64,000 nt of DNA, taken from the NCBI RefSeq assembly GCF_019904235.1, contig NZ_CP063202.1, forward strand, positions 1,736,001 to 1,800,000, written 5' to 3'. Each line of letters opens with the position of its first letter. The stretch's first letter is position 1. Below the pieces are notes generated by a model, which was not told where the DNA came from, made no database searches, and worked only from the letters and a program-made list of their open reading frames with translations. Of this stretch, positions 9,880-19,702 are shown piece after piece. This DNA is from Erythrobacter sp. SCSIO 43205 (GTDB taxonomy: Bacteria; Pseudomonadota; Alphaproteobacteria; Sphingomonadales; Sphingomonadaceae). Both the position numbers and the translations under genes were made by a program.

Positions 9880-10672
9880 CGGTCCGTTTGAAGAAGCGCC
9901 AATGGAACACGAGCCTGTCAATCAGCGGTCCATTGATCAAGGCCCCATGAATAACGCGCCCATCAATCCTTCGCCCTCTGGAACATCGGACCTTTTGGTT
10001 CGCTTTGTCTCCGCTGTGGCAATGATCGGCCTTGTCGTCATTGCCTTGTGGCTCGCAGGATGGTTCTGGGTTGGCTTTGTGGTTTTGCTCGCGGGGCTTG
10101 TCCTGTGGGAATGGAACTTACTCACCCGCGCCTTTAACGTGTCGCCCGTTGCCGAAGTCGCCTGGCAGTTTGCAGGCGCGATCTACGTAGGGGCGGCTGC
10201 CCTTGCGATGGTGCAGGTGCGGGTCAATTACGACATGATGACCGTACTCATCGCCTTTCTCGCGCCGATTGTGGCGGTTGACGTGGGCGCCTATTTTGCA
10301 GGGCGTTTGATCGGAGGGCCTAAGCTTGCACCTCGCATCAGCCCGTCAAAAACCTGGGCAGGGCTGGCAGGGGGCGCCGTTGCGGCAAGTCTTGTCACCA
10401 TTGGCGTTGAGGTCGCTGATTTTGGTCCTTCGACAGCTCCCGGATTTACCGCCTATGGTATCGCTATGGCCGCGCTGAGTGCGGTTTTGATTGCGGTGAT
10501 TGCTCAAGGCGGAGACTTGTTCGAAAGCTGGATGAAACGCCGCGCTGGGGTAAAAGATTCAAGCAATCTTATCCCCGGTCACGGCGGCGTTTTTGATCGC
10601 CTCGACGGGTTTATCGCGGTGTTTTTCGTGCTGTTTCTCGTCGCTGTTATTCCAGCATATCTGGGGCTTTGA
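9869..10672 (+). CDS. cdsA: Phosphatidate cytidylyltransferase
   Basis: An approximately 267-residue polytopic enzyme that makes CDP-diacylglycerol from phosphatidate and CTP, the precursor used by pssA and pgsA elsewhere in this window. The C-terminal CdsA signature is complete: [12 protein letters not shown], then [19 protein letters not shown] and [13 protein letters not shown]. The start is uncertain. GGGAG at 9854-9858 suits GTG 9869 or TTG 9866; the frame is open back to a TTG at 9845. A hydrophilic N-terminal stretch rich in Pro and Asn precedes the first span. The gene overlaps uppS and shares TGATG with dxr. Confidence 0.95.
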   Translation: MEDNGPFEEAPMEHEPVNQRSIDQGPMNNAPINPSPSGTSDLLVRFVSAVAMIGLVVIALWLAGWFWVGFVVLLAGLVLWEWNLLTRAFNVSPVAEVAWQFAGAIYVGAAALAMVQVRVNYDMMTVLIAFLAPIVAVDVGAYFAGRLIGGPKLAPRISPSKTWAGLAGGAVAASLVTIGVEVADFGPSTAPGFTAYGIAMAALSAVLIAVIAQGGDLFESWMKRRAGVKDSSNLIPGHGGVFDRLDGFIAVFFVLFLVAVIPAYLGL

Positions 10673-11835
10673 TGGCGCGCACGATCACTCTTCTTGGCGC
10701 AACAGGCTCTATCGGGGCCTCCACGCTTGATCTTGTCCGGCGCAATCCGGATGACTGGCAGGTTGAGGCGCTGACCGCGAATTGTTCAGCCAATGAGCTT
10801 GCCGCATTGGCGCGTGAATTCGGCGCAAAATTGGCGGTTGTTGGCGATGAAAGCTGCCTTGCAGATTTGCGCGAGGCGCTCTCCGGCAGCGGGATTGAGG
10901 CAGCGGGCGGGGCGGATGCCCTGTGCGACGCGGCCAAGCGTCCGGTCGATATGACGGTTGCTGCAATCGTTGGCTGTGCGGGGCTTGCGCCAACCATGGC
11001 AGCGGTGGAGCGGGGCGGGACCATTGCTCTAGCCAATAAAGAAGCGCTCGTCTCGGCCGGCAGTGTCATGACCTCAGCCGTTGCAAAACACGGCGCAACC
11101 CTGCTCCCCACGGACAGCGAACATAATGCCATTTTCCAATGTCTTGCAGGCAGCAGGATTGAAGATGTCGCGCGCATTACCCTGACGGCAAGCGGTGGCC
11201 CTTTCCGCACATGGGACAAGGCTGCGATTGATGCTGCAACCCCGGAGCAGGCGGTCGCGCATCCCAATTGGTCAATGGGCGCCAAAATCAGCGTCGACAG
11301 CGCGACCATGATGAACAAGGGCCTCGAATATATCGAGGCGCACCATTTGTTCCCCGTGGGGCTCGACCGGTTGAAAATCGTTGTTCACCCGCAAAGCGTC
11401 ATTCACTCCATGGTCGAATATCGCGACCGCTCGACACTGGCTCAGCTTGGCCCATCCGATATGCGCGTGCCGATTGCATCGTGCCTTGCTTACCCTGAGC
11501 GGATGGAAACTCCGTTGGAGCCGCTTGACCTGGCCGCAATCGGCGAGCTTACTTTTCAAGCGCCCAATGAAGAGCTTTTCCCAGCCACCCGCATCGCTCG
11601 CGAAGCGATAGAGGCGGGCGGGGCGGCGCCTGCTATCCTTAACGCGGCAAATGAGATCGCGGTGGAGGCGTTTCTGGCTGGTCAGATTGGGTTCAGCCGC
11701 ATTACGGCAGTAGCGGAAACCACACTGGCGCGGTATGACGCGCCGCCGCCTAAGAATTTGGAAGACATTTTGGCGGTAGATAGCGAGGCGCGAAAACGCG
11801 CCCGTGACGCTTTGGAGATCGCGCCCCTTGTTTGA
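10672..11835 (+). CDS. dxr: 1-deoxy-D-xylulose 5-phosphate reductoisomerase
   Basis: A 387-residue DXR, the second enzyme of the MEP isoprenoid pathway, which converts DXP to MEP with NADPH. The dinucleotide motif LLGATGSIGASTLDL opens the protein. The metal and substrate residues sit in LLPTDSEHNAIFQ and SGGPFRTW, with MGAKISVDSATMMNKGLE following. The start ATG 10672 overlaps the cdsA stop (TGATG). Its neighbour uppS uses isoprenoid precursors. The 3' end overlaps the start of rseP by eight bases. Confidence 0.97.
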   Translation: MARTITLLGATGSIGASTLDLVRRNPDDWQVEALTANCSANELAALAREFGAKLAVVGDESCLADLREALSGSGIEAAGGADALCDAAKRPVDMTVAAIVGCAGLAPTMAAVERGGTIALANKEALVSAGSVMTSAVAKHGATLLPTDSEHNAIFQCLAGSRIEDVARITLTASGGPFRTWDKAAIDAATPEQAVAHPNWSMGAKISVDSATMMNKGLEYIEAHHLFPVGLDRLKIVVHPQSVIHSMVEYRDRSTLAQLGPSDMRVPIASCLAYPERMETPLEPLDLAAIGELTFQAPNEELFPATRIAREAIEAGGAAPAILNAANEIAVEAFLAGQIGFSRITAVAETTLARYDAPPPKNLEDILAVDSEARKRARDALEIAPLV

Positions 11836-12958
11836 TCAACCCCCGTTCTGGATGTACCTTATCGGCTTCCTCGCTTTGCTTGGACCGCTGGTGACAGTGC
11901 ACGAGCTTGGCCACTACCTCGTTGGACGCTGGTTTGGCGTGAAGGCAGAAGCGTTCTCTATCGGTTTTGGTAAAGAGATTGCCGGATGGACCGACAAACA
12001 GGGCACGCGCTGGAAACTCTCATGGCTGCCTCTTGGCGGATATGTCCAGTTCAAGGGCGATATGAACCCGGCGAGTATTCCCGATCCTAATGCGCCCATT
12101 GATCGCAATGCCGACGACGGCAGCTTTCAGAACGCGGCATTGTGGAAGCGCGCTCTGATTGTGGCAGCGGGTCCGGTAACAAACCTTGTCGTCGCTGTAA
12201 TGATCTTCGCCGCTTTCTTCGCCATTTACGGCAATCCGACGATTGTTGGCGCCGAGGATTCGCGCACGGTGGGCGAGTTCGGCGAACAATCCGTCGCGCA
12301 AGAAGCTGGCATCCAGATTGGCGATACGATTACCGCAATCGACGGCGAAGTGATGGCTGATTTCGAAGCCATCCGTAACGAAGTCATGCTTCACCCTGAT
12401 CGCGATATGGTTATCACGGTCCTGCGCGATGGTGATGAGCTTGAAATCCCAGTGACGACTGCACGGGTTGAGCAGGCGGACAGCTTTGGCAATGTGAGCG
12501 CAATTGGCCAATTGGGTGTTCGCCCTGCTGGCGGCCGCTACGAATTTGAAGAGGTGAGCCTTCTTGGCGCTGTGCCCCTCGCTCTTGAGCGGTGCTGGGA
12601 CATCACCGACATGATGATCACCGGTATCAAGCAAATCCTGACCGGAGAGCGCTCGATCAAGGAACTGGGCGGGCCGGTGAAGATTGCGAAATATTCCGGT
12701 GAGCAGATGAGCCTGGGCTTTCTTGCCTTCGTCAATTTCGCCGCGCTCATCTCGCTTAACTTGGCGTTCATCAACTTCTTGCCAATCCCTGCACTCGACG
12801 GCGGGCATCTGGCTTTCTACGCCGCCGAGGCGATCCGCCGCAAACCGGTGGGACCGCAGGCGACAGAGTGGGCTTACCGCGCTGGCATCGCAGTGGTTCT
12901 GGTCTTCATGGTCGTGGTGACCGTCAATGACGTAACCGGACTGTTGCCATTTGGCTGA
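11828..12958 (+). CDS. rseP: RseP-type site-2 zinc metalloprotease
   Basis: An approximately 376-residue intramembrane protease of the RseP/MmpA family. The zinc motif HELGH lies in the first span (VTVHELGHYLVGRWFGV), a PDZ domain follows (about residues 120-200), and the third metal ligand region NFLPIPALDGGHL is near the C-terminus. Relatives cut membrane-bound anti-sigma factors and leftover signal peptides. TTG 11828 is preferred because GGAGA sits eight bases upstream; the frame is open to GTG 11804, and ATG 11852 is another option. It ends a run of overlapping genes, and bamA follows after 233 bases. Confidence 0.94.
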   Translation: MFDQPPFWMYLIGFLALLGPLVTVHELGHYLVGRWFGVKAEAFSIGFGKEIAGWTDKQGTRWKLSWLPLGGYVQFKGDMNPASIPDPNAPIDRNADDGSFQNAALWKRALIVAAGPVTNLVVAVMIFAAFFAIYGNPTIVGAEDSRTVGEFGEQSVAQEAGIQIGDTITAIDGEVMADFEAIRNEVMLHPDRDMVITVLRDGDELEIPVTTARVEQADSFGNVSAIGQLGVRPAGGRYEFEEVSLLGAVPLALERCWDITDMMITGIKQILTGERSIKELGGPVKIAKYSGEQMSLGFLAFVNFAALISLNLAFINFLPIPALDGGHLAFYAAEAIRRKPVGPQATEWAYRAGIAVVLVFMVVVTVNDVTGLLPFG

Positions 12959-13191
12959 TATGCGGTCTTGCGTGTGCGTGAGGCTTGGTTAGAGGAGCGA
13001 TCTACCGAAAAAAGGGAACGTACAGGCGCGGATTGTCCGGTCATAGCGCGCATAGTCGGCTTGACCCGCGTAAGGCGCATCGGGCAAAGGCGACTGACAC
13101 GTTCTTGGGGGAGATGGCACGGCTTTACGGCTTTGCTGATACACACATCGGGGCGATGGTTTAGGTACGGATTGGACGGGATAGAACATCC

Positions 13192-15954
13192 ATGAATCTT
13201 TGTGAGCAAGCAGGCGTCCGGTCTGTGACTTTGAGTAATGTGAAGGCCAAGAACGCTGTTGGCCGCTTTAGCCTTGCGCTGGGCAGTGCAACGATGCTGG
13301 CAGGGGTGCCGGTCGGCGCTCTTGCCCAAGAGCAGGGCGAGGCTACCACTACTTCGGCTCAGCCCGCGCCAACTGCTACACCTGCACCCGCACCATCTGC
13401 CAATACGATCCGTTCGATCAATGTTGTTGGTGCGGAGCGTTTGGAGCCTACGACTATCCTGTCCTACATTCGCCTTCGCGTCGGGCAGGAATACACATCG
13501 GCCGCCGCTGACGAAGCGCTTAAAGACCTTGGCGCGACAGAGCTTTTCGCCAATTTCTCGATCCGCAACGAGAATGGCAACGTCATTCTTAACGTGACGG
13601 AAAACCCCGTGATCAACCGCATCGTGCTTGAGGGCAACGACCGGATTGATAACGACAAGATCCTGCCTGAAATTCGCCTCGCGCCGCGCCAGATTTTTAC
13701 CCGGTCAAAAGTGCGCGCAGACGTTGCCCGGATTATCGAGCTTTACAAGCGTCAGGGTCGTTTCGCGGCCACGGTTGAGCCGCAAATGGTCGAGCTGCCG
13801 CAAAACCGCGTCGACATCGTGTTCGAGATCGAAGAGGGTCCCAAGTCCAAGGTTCGCCAGATCAATATCATCGGGAACGAGATTTTCTCTGACGGCGAAT
13901 TGCGCAGCGAGATGGTGACGAAGCAATCGCGCTTCTTCCGCCTGTTCAGCTCCAACACGAGCTACGACCCCGATCGCCTTGCTTTTGACCAGCAAAAACT
14001 GCGTCAGTTTTACCTGACCGAAGGCTATGCCGATTTCCGCGTGGTGTCTGCTGTGGCCGAGCTTACCCCCGATCAACGCGACTTCATCATCACCTATGTG
14101 GTCGAAGAAGGGGAGCGTTATAATTTCGGCGAGGTTGAGGTTGATAGCCAGCTGCGCGATTTTGACAGCGAAACGCTGCAAACCGGCCTCGCAATCCAGA
14201 GCGGTGATTTTTATAACGCGAAATTGGTTGAGGATACTGTTGAATCCCTGACCGAGCTCGCTGGCCGCTTTGGTTATGCTTTTGCTGACGTCCAACCCCG
14301 CTTTAATCGCAATCCTGATGACAAGACGATGGATATCACCTTCGTCCTGCGTCAAGCGCCGCGGGTTTATGTTGAGCGCGTTGACATTAACGGCAACACG
14401 CTGAGCCAGGACAAGGTGATCCGCCGCGAATTCCGTTTGTCGGAAGGCGATGCGTTCAACTCAATCGGTGTTCAACGCACGACCGCGCGGATCAATTCGC
14501 TTGGTTATTACCAAGAGAACTTCGAAGTCACCCAGGTTGAGGGATCGGCCCCTGACCGGATCGTCCTTGAAGCCAATGTCGAGGAGCAGCCCACCGGCGA
14601 GCTTCAATTCTCGGCAGGTTTCTCTTCCATTGAACGCTTCATCCTTGCTGGCTCGATCCGTCAACGCAACTTTCGTGGCCGCGGGCAAACAGTTGGCCTG
14701 TCGCTGAACCTTTCGCAATTCTCGCGTTCAGCACAGTTGAGTTTTACAGAACCCTATCTGTTCGATCGCAATATTTCGGCTGGCGCAGATATTTATCGCC
14801 GCGATTTCAACAGCTTCAACCGCTTTGATCGGACCCGCGAAAACACCTTTGAACAGTCGACCACCGGCGGTTCGGTGCGTGTTGGTGTGCCGCTGACCGA
14901 ATTCATGTCGCTCGTGGGAAGCTACACGCTGAACTATGACGAAGTGAGCCTCGATGAGACGCAGTTCTTCACCGACACCAATGGTGATGGCATTCGCGGC
15001 AACAGTCCGGAAGACACGTGCGACACCTTCCGCTCGGGTCGCTTCTTGTGCGACCAGCTTGGCAACCGTTTGAGCTCGATTGTGGGGCTCAGCCTCAATT
15101 ACAACACGCTCAACAACGGCTTTCGTCCCACACGCGGGCGGTTGATCTCCCTCAGCACCGAATTTGCAGGGCTGGGCGGCGACGTGCGCTATCTGCGATT
15201 CCGCGGGAAGGCGCAGCAATTCTGGAATGTTTTCGATTCCGGCTTCATCTTCTCGCTCTCGCTTGAAGGTGGCACGATCCATCCGCTGCGCGAGCGTACC
15301 GGCGTTGGGGTTGACGATGTCTTCCTGACTGACCGATTCTTCCTTGGTGAACCGCAATTCCGCGGCTTCGACATTCGCGGTGTTGGCCCTCGTGTGTTGA
15401 GGCAGGGCGCACTGCCTGACCCGCTCAACCCCAACTTTGCTCTGCTTGATGAAGACGGTAACATCGTCTTCAACGAAGAGCGTGACCGGGTGCGTGATGA
15501 TGCGCTTGGCGGGCGGCACTATTATCTGGGCCGTGCCGAGATTGAAATTCCACTCGGCACTGGCGCGCGCGAATTGGGCCTTCGTCCGTCGATCTGGATG
15601 GATGTGGGCGCGCTCTGGAACATTGAGACACCTGTTCTCAACTCCACCAATTTCTTCTCGGAGCGGGTTGAGACGGTTGTCACCGACTCAGATGGCAACG
15701 AATCTACCGTTGTCTCGTTCGTGACCACCGAGAACCCGATTGCGGCTGATGGCGTGACCCCCAACACGCCAAGCTCCGCCAATATTCGCGAGATTTTCGT
15801 CGGCGATTCGTCGAGCCCTCGCATCACCGCCGGTATCGGCGTGAACTGGAACTCACCCTTCGGTCCGTTCCGCATCGACGTCGCTCAGACCATTCGTAAG
15901 GTCGAGGGCGATGATGACAAACAAATCACGTTTAACGTAGGAACCCAATTCTGA
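13192..15954 (+). CDS. bamA: Outer membrane protein assembly factor BamA
   Basis: A 920-residue BamA, the core of the machine that inserts beta-barrels into the outer membrane. A long signal peptide runs to about residue 46 (ending GALAQ). A Pro/Ala/Thr-rich linker is followed by five POTRA repeats starting at IRSINVVGAERLEP. The C-terminal 16-strand barrel contains GEPQFRGFDIRGVGPR and ends in phenylalanine (ITFNVGTQF), the usual barrel signal. The gene stop overlaps the ompH start (TGATG), pairing the barrel insertase with a periplasmic chaperone. The 233 bases upstream show no gene or clear promoter to me. Confidence 0.96.
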   Translation: MNLCEQAGVRSVTLSNVKAKNAVGRFSLALGSATMLAGVPVGALAQEQGEATTTSAQPAPTATPAPAPSANTIRSINVVGAERLEPTTILSYIRLRVGQEYTSAAADEALKDLGATELFANFSIRNENGNVILNVTENPVINRIVLEGNDRIDNDKILPEIRLAPRQIFTRSKVRADVARIIELYKRQGRFAATVEPQMVELPQNRVDIVFEIEEGPKSKVRQINIIGNEIFSDGELRSEMVTKQSRFFRLFSSNTSYDPDRLAFDQQKLRQFYLTEGYADFRVVSAVAELTPDQRDFIITYVVEEGERYNFGEVEVDSQLRDFDSETLQTGLAIQSGDFYNAKLVEDTVESLTELAGRFGYAFADVQPRFNRNPDDKTMDITFVLRQAPRVYVERVDINGNTLSQDKVIRREFRLSEGDAFNSIGVQRTTARINSLGYYQENFEVTQVEGSAPDRIVLEANVEEQPTGELQFSAGFSSIERFILAGSIRQRNFRGRGQTVGLSLNLSQFSRSAQLSFTEPYLFDRNISAGADIYRRDFNSFNRFDRTRENTFEQSTTGGSVRVGVPLTEFMSLVGSYTLNYDEVSLDETQFFTDTNGDGIRGNSPEDTCDTFRSGRFLCDQLGNRLSSIVGLSLNYNTLNNGFRPTRGRLISLSTEFAGLGGDVRYLRFRGKAQQFWNVFDSGFIFSLSLEGGTIHPLRERTGVGVDDVFLTDRFFLGEPQFRGFDIRGVGPRVLRQGALPDPLNPNFALLDEDGNIVFNEERDRVRDDALGGRHYYLGRAEIEIPLGTGARELGLRPSIWMDVGALWNIETPVLNSTNFFSERVETVVTDSDGNESTVVSFVTTENPIAADGVTPNTPSSANIREIFVGDSSSPRITAGIGVNWNSPFGPFRIDVAQTIRKVEGDDDKQITFNVGTQF

Positions 15955-16640
15955 TGAAACTTTTCAAGAAAACTCTCAGCGCAGCGGCTCTTGCTGCTGG
16001 CGCTCTTGTCGCGGCAACCCCCGCTGCTGCTCAGGTTCAAGGCCAGATGGCAACCGCTGACATCAGCCGCGCAATCCTTGGCACGACCGCTCTGCAAACT
16101 GCCTACAACCAAGTTGGCACCACATATGCAGCGCAGATCGAGCAACGCTCGACCAAGCAGCAACAGCTGACCCAATTGCTTCAGCCCTTCGATTCAAACG
16201 GCGATGGCCAGCTTGCCGAAAGCGAGCTTGCAGGTGTGCAGTCTTCGCCAAACTTCACGCAGATTCAGACACTTGAGCAAGAGATTGCCAATCTCAACGC
16301 GCAAGTGAACGCGGCGCGCGTTTACGCAGTGGAGCAGGTTTTCGCGCAATATCCAGCAGCGCTGACCGAAGTGGCCGAGGCCCAAAACATCGCGATCGTG
16401 TTCCAGCCGGATATGCTGCAATATGCAAAGCAGGGTACGGACATCACCAGCCTGATCACAACCTCTCTCAATGCGAAGGTGCCATCGGTACAAATCGTAC
16501 CGCCAGCCAACTATCGCCCGAACCAAAACGCCGCGCAGATCTTCCAGGAGATCCAGCAAACCCTGCTTCGTGCACAAATCATCCAGCAGCAGCAGGCCGC
16601 ACAGCAAGGCCAGCAGCAGTCCGCGCCAGCGGGTCGCTAA
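15954..16640 (+). CDS. OmpH/Skp-family periplasmic chaperone with an EF-hand-like loop
   Basis: A 228-residue exported protein with a signal peptide ending at about residue 26 (TPAAAQ). The helical body and the position directly after bamA, overlapping its stop, match OmpH/Skp chaperones that hold unfolded outer-membrane proteins. An unusual feature is DSNGDGQLAESE at residues 80-91. It fits the EF-hand loop pattern D-x-N-x-D-G-x-L-x-x-x-E exactly and sits where the two long helices should be continuous. The C-terminal tail is very rich in Gln. Calcium binding is inferred from the motif only. fabZ follows after 28 bases. Confidence 0.88.
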   Translation: MKLFKKTLSAAALAAGALVAATPAAAQVQGQMATADISRAILGTTALQTAYNQVGTTYAAQIEQRSTKQQQLTQLLQPFDSNGDGQLAESELAGVQSSPNFTQIQTLEQEIANLNAQVNAARVYAVEQVFAQYPAALTEVAEAQNIAIVFQPDMLQYAKQGTDITSLITTSLNAKVPSVQIVPPANYRPNQNAAQIFQEIQQTLLRAQIIQQQQAAQQGQQQSAPAGR

Positions 16641-16668
16641 GGCTTAATCGGGCAAACAGGGGCAAGGT

Positions 16669-17148
16669 ATGAGCGAGAGTGAAAAACCGTCGCAGCCGAT
16701 CACCGACTACGACATTCACAAAATCCTGAAGGCCTTGCCTCACCGATACCCGTTGTTGCTGGTGGACCGGGTGCGCGAAATTCATTTGAACGAGCGCATC
16801 CATGCGGTGAAAGCCGTGAGCATGAATGAGGAGTTCTTTCAGGGGCACTTCCCCGGAGCTCCTATCATGCCGGGCGTTCTCCAGATTGAGGCGCTTGCTC
16901 AAGCTGCAGCGATCCTTGGGATTGAAACCCTGGAGTTGGCGGGCACTGGCAAGCTGGTGCTGTTCATGGGCATCGACAGCGCGAAATTCCGTGCGCCTGT
17001 GACACCGGGATGTCTGCTCGACCTCAAGGTTGAATTTCTGCAAGCGCGCCGCACGATCTACAAGTTCAAAGGTGAGGCGAGCGTCGAAGGCAAAGTCACC
17101 TGTCAGACGGAATTCACCGCGATGATCGCGGACCCGCCTGAAGGGTAA
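16669..17148 (+). CDS. fabZ: 3-hydroxyacyl-ACP dehydratase FabZ
   Basis: A 159-residue hot-dog-fold dehydratase of fatty acid elongation. It removes water from 3-hydroxyacyl-ACP. The catalytic His is in [12 protein letters not shown], with the Glu in the following helix ([13 protein letters not shown]). [17 protein letters not shown] is the typical N-terminal segment. The order bamA-ompH-fabZ is conserved in proteobacteria around lipid A and envelope genes, although lpxD, lpxA and lpxB are not seen here. Confidence 0.97.
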   Translation: MSESEKPSQPITDYDIHKILKALPHRYPLLLVDRVREIHLNERIHAVKAVSMNEEFFQGHFPGAPIMPGVLQIEALAQAAAILGIETLELAGTGKLVLFMGIDSAKFRAPVTPGCLLDLKVEFLQARRTIYKFKGEASVEGKVTCQTEFTAMIADPPEG

Positions 17149-17255
17149 TCACACGGTTCGGCTTGCAATTTTCTCTCGCGGCGTTATGTGCGCCCATCTC
17201 CAGTTTTATAGCACCCCCGGTCGGTACCGGGGAAAGCTCTCGAAGGACAAAGACG

Positions 17256-17480
17256 ATGAAAGCCGAAGGGCACCCAGAATATCACACGATCACGGTCAAA
17301 ATGACCGATGGCACCGAGTTTCAAACCCGCTCCACCTGGGGCAGCGAGGGCGACACGCTCGCGCTTGAGATTGACCCCACCAGCCACCCGGCATGGACCG
17401 GCGGCAACCGCCAGATCCAGGAAGGCGGCCGTGTGGCAGCGTTCAACAAGCGTTTCGGCGGTCTTACGCTCAAGAAATAA
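17256..17480 (+). CDS. rpmE: 50S ribosomal protein L31, zinc-free type
   Basis: A 74-residue L31. [19 protein letters not shown] and the C-terminal [13 protein letters not shown] are family hallmarks. None of the four zinc-binding cysteines of E. coli L31 is present, so this is a C-minus form. ATG 17256 is chosen because it gives the conserved N-terminus and has AAGGAC upstream; the longer open frame from 17163 has no support. A terminator follows. Confidence 0.94.
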   Translation: MKAEGHPEYHTITVKMTDGTEFQTRSTWGSEGDTLALEIDPTSHPAWTGGNRQIQEGGRVAAFNKRFGGLTLKK

Positions 17481-17505
17481 GCTTTCATCGCTCAGCGAAT
17501 TTGAG

Positions 17506-17535
17506 AAGGCGGCCTGTAGCGGGCCGCCTTTTCTT
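17506..17535 (+). terminator. Rho-independent terminator after rpmE
   Basis: The stem AAGGCGGCC/GGGCCGCCTT with a short loop is followed by TTCTTTG, 26 bases after the rpmE stop. It also separates rpmE from the convergent oxygenase gene. Confidence 0.8.
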
Positions 17536-17558
17536 TGTCTGCTATGCGACGTAGGCGA

Positions 17559-18194
17559 TCACCAAGGCCACGGCCTTTCGCGGTACCACTTGGTGATCAC
17601 ATATTTCATGCCCTTGCGCACTTTCATGCCGTGGTGGAGCGTGTTGGGGTTAAGCTCGCCATCGGGGCGCTTGTTGTTCCAGCACACGAGCTTACCCACC
17701 TCAGGCTGGAACGTCTTGCCAACGGTCTTGAACCGCGTTGCACCGCCTGCCTCCACCTCGTTCAAATAGATCATGAAGGTCCAGGTGCGCTGACCCGATT
17801 CGCTGCAAAACTTTTCGAAATCGGCGGTGCCGGGGGTGAAATAGTCGGTGTGCGCCTTGAACTCTTGTCCTACGGCATAGCGTTGCCCCTGAACCGGTTC
17901 GCCAAGCGCGGGGTCAATACCATTGAGGCCATGAAGCATCGCGTCGAGTTTCTGCACGACCGGCTCTGCACGTGGCAGATCGCACGTCTCACTGGTGCGG
18001 AAGGTCGCATCGCCATCGGAATTGGCGAGCGTGCTGGGACGCAGGTCTTTCTCGATTAATGCGATAAGCTGCTGACAGTGGTGCGGTGTCAGGAATTCCT
18101 TGAGTTGAAACAGCTCAATCTTGGGGTGAGGCACGCGCTGAATGCGGTTGCTCGTTGCAAGCTTGAGAGAGACAGAATCACCAAGAACATCCAT
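17559..18194 (-). CDS. 2-oxoglutarate/Fe(II)-dependent oxygenase of the prolyl 4-hydroxylase type
   Basis: A roughly 211-residue P4Hc-domain protein. The iron facial triad is visible as His and Asp in FKAHTDYFTPG and the distal His in TLHHGMKVRKG. A basic residue for 2-oxoglutarate lies just after, in KYVITKWYRERPW. The family hydroxylates prolyl or other residues, or small molecules; the substrate here is unknown. ATG 18194 is preferred because the domain begins shortly after it (IELFQLKEFL). The frame is open to 18350, and that extra segment looks like unconserved low-quality sequence. It stands alone and converges on rpmE. Confidence 0.85.
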   Translation of the reverse strand: MDVLGDSVSLKLATSNRIQRVPHPKIELFQLKEFLTPHHCQQLIALIEKDLRPSTLANSDGDATFRTSETCDLPRAEPVVQKLDAMLHGLNGIDPALGEPVQGQRYAVGQEFKAHTDYFTPGTADFEKFCSESGQRTWTFMIYLNEVEAGGATRFKTVGKTFQPEVGKLVCWNNKRPDGELNPNTLHHGMKVRKGMKYVITKWYRERPWPW

Positions 18195-18431
18195 GATGGC
18201 CAACTGTAATTCCAAGCTTCGCTCAGGCAAGAGTGCTCGGCTACGCGAAATTTTATTGCGCGAAGGCAAAGTCGACGCAGTTTTCGCTTCCCATTCCTCG
18301 CACATTATGCAACAGGCTCCCGCCCGCCCTTGACGGTCTTGACCAGACAAGGGGCTTTGCGCAAAGGCGCTTTCGCAAGCGTCTTGTGCACCGGCCCTTG
18401 GTCGATCTTGAGAGGCGGAAAATTGATGTGT

Positions 18432-18509
18432 GGCGATCGTAGCTCAGTTGGTTAGAGCGCCGGTTTGTGGTACCGGAGGTCGGGGGTTCGAGACCCCTCG
18501 ATCGCCCCA
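18432..18509 (+). tRNA. tRNA-His (GTG anticodon)
   Basis: A complete cloverleaf with CCA encoded at 18507-18509. The anticodon loop reads TTTGTGGTA inside the stem CCGG/CCGG, giving GTG for His. The acceptor stem has eight pairs (GGCGATCG/CGATCGCC), including the extra G-1:C73 pair that is the identity mark of bacterial tRNA-His. The T arm is GGGGGTTCGAGACCCC and the D arm AGCTCAGTTGGTTAGAGC. Confidence 0.97.
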
Positions 18510-18582
18510 TTTTTCTCCCCCCTCATAGGTAGCGGCTTCGGGTTCAAGGTGGACGCTGTTCCTCTTGCCTGTGGGGCCTTTT

Positions 18583-19614
18583 ATGACTGCATTCTGGACC
18601 GAAGCCGATTTTGACGATCACGAGTTTGTGCACGTGGTGCGCGACCATGCATCGGGGCTGACGGCGATTATTGCGGTTCACTCGACCCATTTGGGGCCGG
18701 GGGCGGGGGGCACGCGCTTCTGGCATTATCCCAATCCCAAGGATGGCCTTCGCGATGCGCTGCGTTTGTCGCGGGGCATGAGCTATAAAAACGCCATGGC
18801 TGGATTGCCAGCAGGCGGGGGCAAGGCGGTGATCCTTGCCGATAGCGACCGCCGCAAAACGCCAGAAATGCTCGCCGCTTTTGCTAAAGCGATTGATCGG
18901 CTCGGCGGTAATTACATCACCGCGCAGGATGTCGGGATTTCCGAAGATGACATCGTCGCAGTCAGCCGTGGCACATCGCACGTGGCCGGGCTTCCCGGGC
19001 GGGGCGGTGATCCGGGGCCTTACACAGCGCGCGGTGTATATCTTGGCGTGAAGGCGGCGGCCCGCCGCGCGCTTGGCAGCGATGATATGCGCGGCGTGCG
19101 CGTTGCCATTCAAGGCGTGGGAAGCGTTGGCGGCGGGCTTGCCCGCTACCTTGCTGATGACGGCGCCGAGCTTATCCTTGCTGATATCAATCAAAGCTAC
19201 GTTGAGAGCCTGGCAAAAGAACTGAGCGCTCAAGTTACCAGTGTCGACGAAATTCTCACCGCTGAATGCGATATTGTCAGCCCAAATGCCCTTGGCGCGA
19301 TTTTGACCGAGGAATCTATCGCTGGCCTTAAGGCAAAGGCGGTTGCAGGCGGCGCGAACAATCAGCTTGCCAAAGGACATGAAGGCGCGCTGCTGCAAGA
19401 TCGCGGCATCCTTTATGCACCCGATTATGTCATCAACGCAGGGGGCATTATCAACGTTCTTCGGGAGATTGACGGGTCGGATGATGACGCAATCCATGCC
19501 AAGATCGACAAGATCCCCGGCCGGCTCGAAGCCATCTGGCAAGAAGCCGAGGAAAGCGGCGCATCGCCCGATGTTGTTGCCGATCGCATGGCCCGCAGGC
19601 TCATCGGGCGTTAA
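18583..19614 (+). CDS. Leucine dehydrogenase-type Glu/Leu/Phe/Val dehydrogenase
   Basis: A 343-residue amino acid dehydrogenase. It has the dimerisation/catalytic half with GGGKAVI (catalytic Lys) and ITAQDVGIS (catalytic Asp). The NAD-binding Rossmann motif is VAIQGVGSVGGGLARYL. Known members reversibly deaminate branched-chain or aromatic amino acids with NAD+. The length and lack of insertions fit leucine or valine dehydrogenase better than glutamate dehydrogenase. The start is ATG 18583; a TTG 18 bases upstream is in frame. It is followed at 89 bases by the ccm operon, with no evident functional link. Confidence 0.87.
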   Translation: MTAFWTEADFDDHEFVHVVRDHASGLTAIIAVHSTHLGPGAGGTRFWHYPNPKDGLRDALRLSRGMSYKNAMAGLPAGGGKAVILADSDRRKTPEMLAAFAKAIDRLGGNYITAQDVGISEDDIVAVSRGTSHVAGLPGRGGDPGPYTARGVYLGVKAAARRALGSDDMRGVRVAIQGVGSVGGGLARYLADDGAELILADINQSYVESLAKELSAQVTSVDEILTAECDIVSPNALGAILTEESIAGLKAKAVAGGANNQLAKGHEGALLQDRGILYAPDYVINAGGIINVLREIDGSDDDAIHAKIDKIPGRLEAIWQEAEESGASPDVVADRMARRLIGR

Positions 19615-19702
19615 AAAACCGGGTTTTCAACGACTGTTGCAGGTTTTGCGCTCTTGCAGGGGCTGGCAAGGACACTAATACAGTGGCTACGAGATTAGCA
19701 CT

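Noticed and set aside
14728..15519. Minus-strand open frame opposite the BamA barrel
   Set aside because: No start-site support and no family resemblance; bamA on the other strand is certain.
19613..19630. AAAACC/GGGTTTT palindrome after the amino acid dehydrogenase gene, as a terminator
   Set aside because: The arms leave no room for a loop and the stem is too short.
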